Positions 6,390 to 10,542 of a stretch of 10,542 bases of DNA are shown in pieces (position 1 is the stretch's first letter; every line of letters begins with the position of its first letter). The stretch comes from Pseudomonadota bacterium. Its GTDB lineage: Bacteria > Pseudomonadota > Alphaproteobacteria > Sphingomonadales > Sphingomonadaceae. The translations under genes were made by a program, and so were the position numbers. The stretch is from contig JAEXLC010000108.1 in the NCBI GenBank assembly GCA_023445495.1, positions 1 through 10,542 on the forward strand. The letters run 5' to 3'. The notes beneath the pieces are model-generated. The model worked only from the letters and a program-made list of their open reading frames with translations, ran no database searches and was not told where the DNA came from.

Positions 6390-7662
6390 GCGCCGCCCGC
6401 CGGAACGGCTGCGGCTTCACATAGGCCAGGCTGCGCCACGCCCATTCGAGCGGGCCGCTGACGAAGTGGCGCATCCATAGATTGGCGAAGGCGACCAGCG
6501 CAATGATCCCGATCGTCGAGATCGCCGCCATCTCGGCCCAGCCGAACCGCCCCCACAGGTTGAAGCCCCAGGGCGCGAACAGGATGTACATGCCGACGAT
6601 CTGCTGGAGGAAATAGAGCGAGAAGGCCATGCGGCCCGGCGCCTTGAACAGGCCGAGCACCGCGGCGCCCTGCCGGCTCTTCACCGCCAGATTGACCGCG
6701 GCAAGATGGCCCAGGCCGATGGCGATGCGGGCGAACTCGCCGGTGATCCACAGGCTGCGCGGACCGGCGGAGAAGCTGAGCGTCTCGGCCAGCCCGATCC
6801 ACCGCGCGGTGAGCCCGAAGCCATAGCCGGCGACCAGCAGCCAGAGGTAGAAGCGCGCGCTCCGCAGCCCCTGGATCACGCCCCATTTCCACAGCGCGAG
6901 GCCGATCAGCATCGTGCAGAACGCCTCCAGCACGTCCCAGACCAGCCATTCGCTGGCGAGATAGCTCCAGTAGCGCCACGCATTCTTCGCATAGGGAAGC
7001 CAGCCGCCCTGATGCGCGGCATGCTCGCGGGCAACCGCCTGGGCATCGGGGACATGGGTCTCGAGCTTGCGCCATTCGGCGAGCGCCGCCGGCGCGCCCG
7101 CCTCGACCTTCTGCGCCAGCTCGGTCCGCGCGACATATTCGCGGGCGCCATATTCGGGAATGCCTAGCCCGGTGAGAACTGCCCAGCCCAGCCCCAGCAC
7201 GACCAGCGTCTTCGGCCCCAGGGTGCGGAACGGGAAGAGGAACAGCGCGGCCAGCGCATAGATGTGGAGGATGTCGCCCGGCCAGAGCAGCACGAACACG
7301 TCGAACAGGCCGAAGGCGAGCAGCCACAGGTTGCGGCGATAATAGAGATCGGCGACCGCGACCGGCCCGTCCGGCGCCATCGCCTTGCGCGCCAGCACCA
7401 TCATGCCCGCGCCGAACAGGAATTCGAGCAGGCAGCGCTGGGTGCCGGCGAAGAACAGGTTCACCGCCCACCAGGCATCGCGGTCCGCCGCGCTCCAGCC
7501 GATCAGCCGGACATCGGCCGAGAAGGTCCAGACGCTGGCGGCCATGTACGGCACGTTGATGTAGAAGATGCCGAGGATCGCCAGCCCGCGCAGCATGTCG
7601 AGCACATCGATGCGGGCCTTGCCCCGCACCGGCGTCAATCCGCCATTGCCCGTTTCCACCAC
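6313..7662 (-). CDS. DUF418 (YeiB-like) multi-pass membrane protein
   Basis: A 449-residue inner-membrane protein. RIDVLDMLRGLAILGIF (18-34) is the typical DUF418 opening, and GRMAFSLYFLQQIVG (343-357) followed by GPLEWAWRSLAY (403-414) is the typical DUF418 ending. Around ten hydrophobic helices lie between, with a soluble loop at about 172-228. DUF418 proteins are related to membrane acyltransferase-like families and some are linked to export of modified metabolites, but no activity is established, so none is given. The start is GTG at 7662, immediately followed by a second GTG at 7659; neither has a strong ribosome site (GGGGTGGG upstream), so the exact N-terminus is unsure. The family domain ends near residue 420. 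The remaining tail of about 25-29 residues is Pro/Ala/Ser-rich and is encoded antisense to the end of emrB. Confidence 0.9.
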   Translation of the reverse strand: MVETGNGGLTPVRGKARIDVLDMLRGLAILGIFYINVPYMAASVWTFSADVRLIGWSAADRDAWWAVNLFFAGTQRCLLEFLFGAGMMVLARKAMAPDGPVAVADLYYRRNLWLLAFGLFDVFVLLWPGDILHIYALAALFLFPFRTLGPKTLVVLGLGWAVLTGLGIPEYGAREYVARTELAQKVEAGAPAALAEWRKLETHVPDAQAVAREHAAHQGGWLPYAKNAWRYWSYLASEWLVWDVLEAFCTMLIGLALWKWGVIQGLRSARFYLWLLVAGYGFGLTARWIGLAETLSFSAGPRSLWITGEFARIAIGLGHLAAVNLAVKSRQGAAVLGLFKAPGRMAFSLYFLQQIVGMYILFAPWGFNLWGRFGWAEMAAISTIGIIALVAFANLWMRHFVSGPLEWAWRSLAYVKPQPFRRAALSAPPQPDHSPLSHPASAAAPPAAR

Positions 7663-7820
7663 GCGCCGCGACCCACCCCAGAGAAGCGACCGATCTAACG
7701 TGGATCAGTCAATTCCGCGTAAATATCGCGCCTGGTCGTACGTAGAGCCATGTCGGTCGAAGCATCTCGCGGATGTCACCGATCGGCGCTATCATCGCGG
7801 CCTCATGTAAGGGGGTGCTT
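7663..7820. other. Divergent intergenic spacer (158 bases)
   Basis: This spacer separates the DUF418 gene (leftward) from the exported small protein (rightward) and must hold promoters for both. It is less GC-rich around 7705-7745 (GTAAATATCG region), and TTGACT occurs on the minus strand near 7706-7711, but I could not pair it with a convincing -10 at normal spacing. GGGGGTG at 7811-7817 is the likely ribosome site of the rightward gene. Confidence 0.4.
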
Positions 7821-8471
7821 ATGTTGGGTCGCGGACTTGCCCTGGTTTCGGCTGCATTGCTGCTCGGCGCAGCGAGCGCGCCTCGCCCTGCACCGATCGA
7901 GCAGCTCGACGTCGCGCTGCACGAGCTCGTCCCCAATGGCGGCGACTTCACCCTGGCGACCATCCCGGCCGACGAGCGCGGCGTGTTCGCCCGCGCCCGG
8001 GTGGACCGTATCGAAGTCGATCCCGACGCGCTCGCGCTGGTCGAGGACAAGCAGAGCGCCCGCGCGCTCGCGGCGCTGCTGCTCAGCTATTATGCGATGC
8101 CCGATCCCGCGCGCGTCACCACCAGCCCCTCGCGCGTCGGCACCATGGCCGCGGCGGCGGGCGCGATCCTGCTCGGCACCAAGGTGATCGATCCGGTCGA
8201 CAAGAAGCCCTATCGCGACGACGAACGCGACATCCCCGCCCTACAGCTCGGCTGGTTCCTGCCGGCGCGCGAAGGCCCGGAGGACGGCGCGATCCGTGCA
8301 TCGCGGATGGTCGCGCTGCTCAACAAGGCGGGCGGCTGCTCGGGCCCGCTCACCGATGTGCTGGACAGCGCGGAGAAGCTGGGCAACCGCGAGGCGACCG
8401 AACTCGCCCGGCGCGTGCGCAAGGATCTGGGCCGCTCGATCTACCCGCCCGACTATAGCTGCGGCGGCTGA
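7821..8471 (+). CDS. Exported protein of unknown function, weakly M48-peptidase-like
   Basis: Not recognised as a named family. The 216-residue protein starts with a signal peptide (MLGRGLALVSAALLLGAASA, cleavage about residue 20), so it should be periplasmic or secreted. The ATG at 7821 is preferred because GGGGGTG lies 3 bases upstream; an in-frame ATG at 7773 would put 16 extra residues before the signal. Only two cysteines are present (173 and 214) and could pair. ALVEDKQSARALAALLLSYY (72-91) has the spacing of the M48 segment that normally reads ELAAVLAHEIGH, and EDGAIRASRMVALLNKAGG (154-172) resembles the later EADR...LL.RAG segment. Both catalytic elements are missing here. A degenerate, non-catalytic peptidase-like protein is therefore a tentative idea only. 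It is followed after 140 bases by the chemoreceptor, which seems to have its own promoter. Confidence 0.8.
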   Translation: MLGRGLALVSAALLLGAASAPRPAPIEQLDVALHELVPNGGDFTLATIPADERGVFARARVDRIEVDPDALALVEDKQSARALAALLLSYYAMPDPARVTTSPSRVGTMAAAAGAILLGTKVIDPVDKKPYRDDERDIPALQLGWFLPAREGPEDGAIRASRMVALLNKAGGCSGPLTDVLDSAEKLGNREATELARRVRKDLGRSIYPPDYSCGG

Positions 8472-8502
8472 TTTCCGCTGCGCCGGCACGCGCAACAAAT
8501 TA

Positions 8503-8548
8503 TTACACCTGCGTAACTTCGCACCCGCAACATGTAACCGTGTAACCG
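8503..8548. repeat. Cluster of GTAAC half-sites upstream of the chemoreceptor
   Basis: TGTAACCG occurs twice in direct tandem (8533-8540 and 8541-8548), and GCGTAAC (8511-8517) lies 21 bases upstream of the first in GTAAC phase. TTACACCTGCGTAA (8503-8516) is an imperfect inverted repeat of the same half-site. The cluster ends 4 bases before a TATAAT, where an activator or repressor would be expected. The regulator is not identifiable. Confidence 0.4.
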
Positions 8549-8551
8549 CCC

Positions 8552-8557
8552 TATAAT
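8552..8557 (+). promoter_or_regulatory. Candidate -10 element for the chemoreceptor gene
   Basis: TATAAT matches the sigma-70 -10 consensus exactly and stands in a locally AT-rich stretch 54 bases before the chemoreceptor ATG. No good -35 hexamer lies 16-18 bases upstream; the tandem TGTAACCG repeats occupy that region, which suggests activator-dependent transcription. Confidence 0.45.
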
Positions 8558-8611
8558 GATGGAAATTCCGCTTTTTCCGGCGCCGTCCTGGCGTGGCCAA
8601 ACGAGATTTCC

Positions 8612-10453
8612 ATGCGCGAACGAATTGCCAACCTCCCCCTCGCCACCAAGACCACGATCATCACGATCTCCAGCCTGCTGGTCCTGGCGCTCGCTACCTT
8701 CGTGCTGAGCGACCGGGTGCTGACCGCCGATGCCGAGCGCGTCGCGGCCGAGCGCCAGGAGACCAACATGCGCGTCGCCTGGAAGGTGCTGAACGACGAG
8801 GGCGCGTTCCGCGCCGACGGCAGCGACCTCTATGTCGGCGAGCACAAGCTCAACGGCTGGACTCAGCCGGTGGACGAGATCAAGCGCCTGGTCGGCGGCA
8901 CCGCGACCATCTTCGCCGGCGACACGCGCATCACCACCAATGTGCTGAAGCCGGACGGCAGCCGCGCGGTGGGCACGCCGCTCGCCGCCGGCCCCGCCAA
9001 GGACGCGGTGCTCGGCCAGGGCAAGCCCTATCGCGGCACCGCCGAGATCCTCGGCAAGCAGTTCTTCACCGCCTATGATCCGATCAAGGACGCCAGCGGC
9101 AAGGTGGTCGGCGTGCTCTATGTCGGCATTCCGCGCAGCGACGTGCTTTCGGCGATCCAGTCGGTCCGCTCGTCGATGGCGATCACCGCGACGCTGATCA
9201 CGCTGCTCGTCACCGCGATCGGCTTCCTGATCGGCCGCGCGATGTTCCGCCCGCTCTCCCAGATGACCGATGCGATGGGACATCTCTCGGCCGGCGACAC
9301 CGCCGTCACCATTCCGGATCGCCGCGGCGAGGACGAGATCGGCAAGATGGCGCGCGCGCTCGAGCGCTTCCGCGTCGCCGCCAACGACAAGGCCGCGGCC
9401 GAGGCCAAGCACCGGCTCGGCGAGATCGAGCGTGAAAAGGCGATGGCGATGCTGGGCGGCGCGCTGGAGCGCGTGGCCGGCGGCGACCTGACCGCCGATG
9501 TCGGCAAGGATTTCCCGAGCGACTATGCCGAGCTTGGCGGCAACTATAACGGCGCGCTCTCCAGCCTGCGCGCACTGATCGGCACGGTGATGGAAAGCAC
9601 CGGCGCGATCCAGACCGGGTCGATGGAAATCGCCGCCGCGTCGGAGGATCTTGCCCGCCGCACCGAAGGCAATGCCGCGAGCCTGGAAGAGACGTCTGCC
9701 GCCGTCACCCAGATGAACCAGCGCCTGCGCGCCACCGCCGACGCCGCGAGCCAGACCGTCACCCGCGCCGATGCCGCGATCGCCGTGGTCGGCTCGGGCC
9801 GCGACACTGCCGATGAGGCGGTGCAGGCGATGAGCCGGGTCAGCGAGAGCGCCAAGGGCATCGACTCGGTTATCGAAGGCCTAGACAAGATCGCGTTCCA
9901 GACGCGGGTTCTCGCGATGAACGCGGCGGTCGAGGCCGGCCGCGCCGGCGAGGCGGGCCGCGGTTTCGCCGTGGTCGCCGACCTGGTCTCCGCGCTCGCC
10001 ATGCGCGCCGAGGAGGAAGCCAAGCGGGCACGCGACCAGCTGACCGTCACCCAGGCGGAGGTCGAGACGGCCAAGGGCGCGGTCGAGCGTGTCGATGGCG
10101 CGCTTTCGGAGATCGTCGACACGGTGGGCGAAGTCCACCAGCTGCTCGGCACGATCGCTTCGGACAACCAGGCGCAGTCGACCGCGATCGGCGAGATCAG
10201 CACCGCGATCGGCACGATGGACCAGGCGACCCAGCAGAACGCGGCGATGGTCGAGGAAACCTCGGCGGCGGCGCGGGCGCTGACCGACCAGGTGAGCCGC
10301 CTCGATGCGCAGGCGAGCACCTTCCGCATCGACGATGGCGGGCGCCGCCCGGCGGCCGCGTCGGCTACCCCGCGCAGCTTCTCGCCGCTGCCGAACACCC
10401 GTCCGGTGCCGGCCAAGCCGATCGGCGATGCCGAGGCCTGGGCGAGCTTCTGA
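8612..10453 (+). CDS. Methyl-accepting chemotaxis protein with periplasmic Cache-like sensor and CheR/CheB-type tail
   Basis: A 613-residue chemoreceptor. TM helix 1 (about 14-34) and TM helix 2 (about 188-209) enclose a periplasmic region of about 150 residues. Its end (FFTAYDPIKDASGKVVGVLYVGIP, 151-174) is typical of single-Cache sensors that bind small ligands. A HAMP domain follows at about 210-262, then a second HAMP-like segment (ALERVAGGDLTADV, 284-297, running to about 325). The cytoplasmic coiled coil carries two matching methylation sites, AASLEETSAA (355-364) and AAMVEETSAA (544-553). The hairpin tip is at about 425-455 (IAFQTRVLAMNAAVEAGRAG, then EAGRGFAVVA), which docks CheA/CheW. 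A Pro/Ala-rich linker (about 575-608) ends in AWASF (609-613). No other chemotaxis gene is nearby, so it is an orphan receptor. The ligand is unknown. The ATG at 8612 has only a weak GAGA ribosome site. Confidence 0.95.
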   Translation: MRERIANLPLATKTTIITISSLLVLALATFVLSDRVLTADAERVAAERQETNMRVAWKVLNDEGAFRADGSDLYVGEHKLNGWTQPVDEIKRLVGGTATIFAGDTRITTNVLKPDGSRAVGTPLAAGPAKDAVLGQGKPYRGTAEILGKQFFTAYDPIKDASGKVVGVLYVGIPRSDVLSAIQSVRSSMAITATLITLLVTAIGFLIGRAMFRPLSQMTDAMGHLSAGDTAVTIPDRRGEDEIGKMARALERFRVAANDKAAAEAKHRLGEIEREKAMAMLGGALERVAGGDLTADVGKDFPSDYAELGGNYNGALSSLRALIGTVMESTGAIQTGSMEIAAASEDLARRTEGNAASLEETSAAVTQMNQRLRATADAASQTVTRADAAIAVVGSGRDTADEAVQAMSRVSESAKGIDSVIEGLDKIAFQTRVLAMNAAVEAGRAGEAGRGFAVVADLVSALAMRAEEEAKRARDQLTVTQAEVETAKGAVERVDGALSEIVDTVGEVHQLLGTIASDNQAQSTAIGEISTAIGTMDQATQQNAAMVEETSAAARALTDQVSRLDAQASTFRIDDGGRRPAAASATPRSFSPLPNTRPVPAKPIGDAEAWASF

Positions 10454-10477
10454 CGGCGCAGCCCAAGACGACCAGCC

Positions 10478-10503
10478 GTCATCCCGGCGAAAGCCGGGAT
10501 CTC
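10478..10503 (+). terminator. GAAA-loop hairpin repeat after the chemoreceptor gene
   Basis: ATCCCGGC (10481-10488) and GCCGGGAT (10493-10500) form a perfect 8-bp stem closed by the tetraloop GAAA, preceded by GTC and followed by CTC. It starts 25 bases past the chemoreceptor stop. Units of this shape are frequent between genes in sphingomonads (recalled, not searched). There is no immediate U-tract; TTTT appears only at 10513-10516. A terminator or mRNA-end-stabilising role is inferred. Confidence 0.6.
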
Positions 10504-10531
10504 GTGCGGCTCTTTTCCCGCGCCATCGCCT

Positions 10532-10542
10532 GAGATCCCGGC
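10532..10542 (-). repeat. Start of an inverted copy of the hairpin repeat, cut by the window end
   Basis: GAGATCCCGGC is the exact reverse complement of GCCGGGATCTC at 10493-10503, 28 bases downstream. It looks like the first arm of a second hairpin unit in opposite orientation that continues past the window. Confidence 0.55.

Noticed and set aside
6375..6396. GCGGCG...CGCCGC hairpin at the emrB/DUF418 junction as a bidirectional terminator
   Set aside because: The stem is only 6 bp with a 10-base loop, no T-tract follows on either side, and it lies in coding sequence of the DUF418 gene; such GC pairs are common by chance here.
7706..7711. TTGACT on the minus strand as a -35 element for the DUF418 gene
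   Set aside because: No TATAAT-like hexamer is found 16-18 bases downstream, so it is not listed as a promoter.
7773..7820. Upstream ATG at 7773 as start of the small exported protein
   Set aside because: It would place 16 residues before a clear signal peptide. The ATG at 7821 has GGGGGTG just upstream and gives a standard signal sequence.
8593..9078. ATG at 8593 opening a frame inside the chemoreceptor 5' region
   Set aside because: Its translation is Arg/Pro/His-rich and lies in another frame over the conserved sensor region; no evidence of coding.
8453..9412. A minus-strand open frame opposite the chemoreceptor (and another at 9544-10482)
   Set aside because: Both are antisense to conserved Cache, HAMP and signalling segments and resemble no family.

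Overview
The window looks like chromosomal DNA from a GC-rich alphaproteobacterium, most likely a sphingomonad. Three things suggest this: very high GC with strong third-position bias, so that antisense frames stay open for long stretches; a chemoreceptor whose signalling hairpin has the variant FQTRVLAMNAAVEAGRAGE; and short GTCA(C/T)CCCGGC...GCCGGG(A/G) hairpins just past the genes at both ends. The assignment comes from sequence character and remembered family patterns, not from a search. The window holds nine protein genes. I see no tRNA, rRNA, CRISPR array, transposase or phage gene, and no gene-free stretch longer than 300 bases.

Left block (74-3134, minus strand). Transcription order is a GFA-family zinc protein, an alpha/beta hydrolase that overlaps its end, and, 57 bases further on, an exported M2 (ACE-like) dipeptidyl carboxypeptidase. 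The three may form one transcript. A hairpin at 1-19 lies past the peptidase stop.

Centre block (3220-6389, plus strand). Divergent from the GFA gene, across an AT-rich 85-base spacer with two TTGCAA-type palindromes, stands a compact MarR-EmrA-EmrB operon: a MarR-family repressor, a membrane-fusion adaptor overlapping it by 8 bases, and a DHA2-family 14-TM drug/proton antiporter starting one base after the adaptor stop. This is a typical layout for a self-regulated, inducible efflux pump. The shared spacer makes co-regulation of the GFA gene plausible. No TolC-type outer-membrane gene is present.

Right block. A DUF418 membrane protein (7662-6313, minus) converges on emrB and overlaps its 3' end by 77 bases. 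Divergent from it is a small exported protein of unknown function (7821-8471) with a faint resemblance to M48 peptidases but no HEXXH site. A methyl-accepting chemotaxis protein (8612-10453) follows. It has a periplasmic sensor region, two HAMP-like segments, a signalling coiled coil with two symmetric methylation sites, and a C-terminal AWASF that fits the CheR/CheB tether consensus. A GAAA-loop hairpin and the start of an inverted copy close the window.

Most of the window is ordinary housekeeping and stress-response content. The points most worth a second look are the shared GFA/MarR operator region, the degenerate peptidase-like exported protein, the chemoreceptor's C-terminal tether and upstream GTAAC repeats, the emrB/DUF418 coding overlap, and the paired end repeats.
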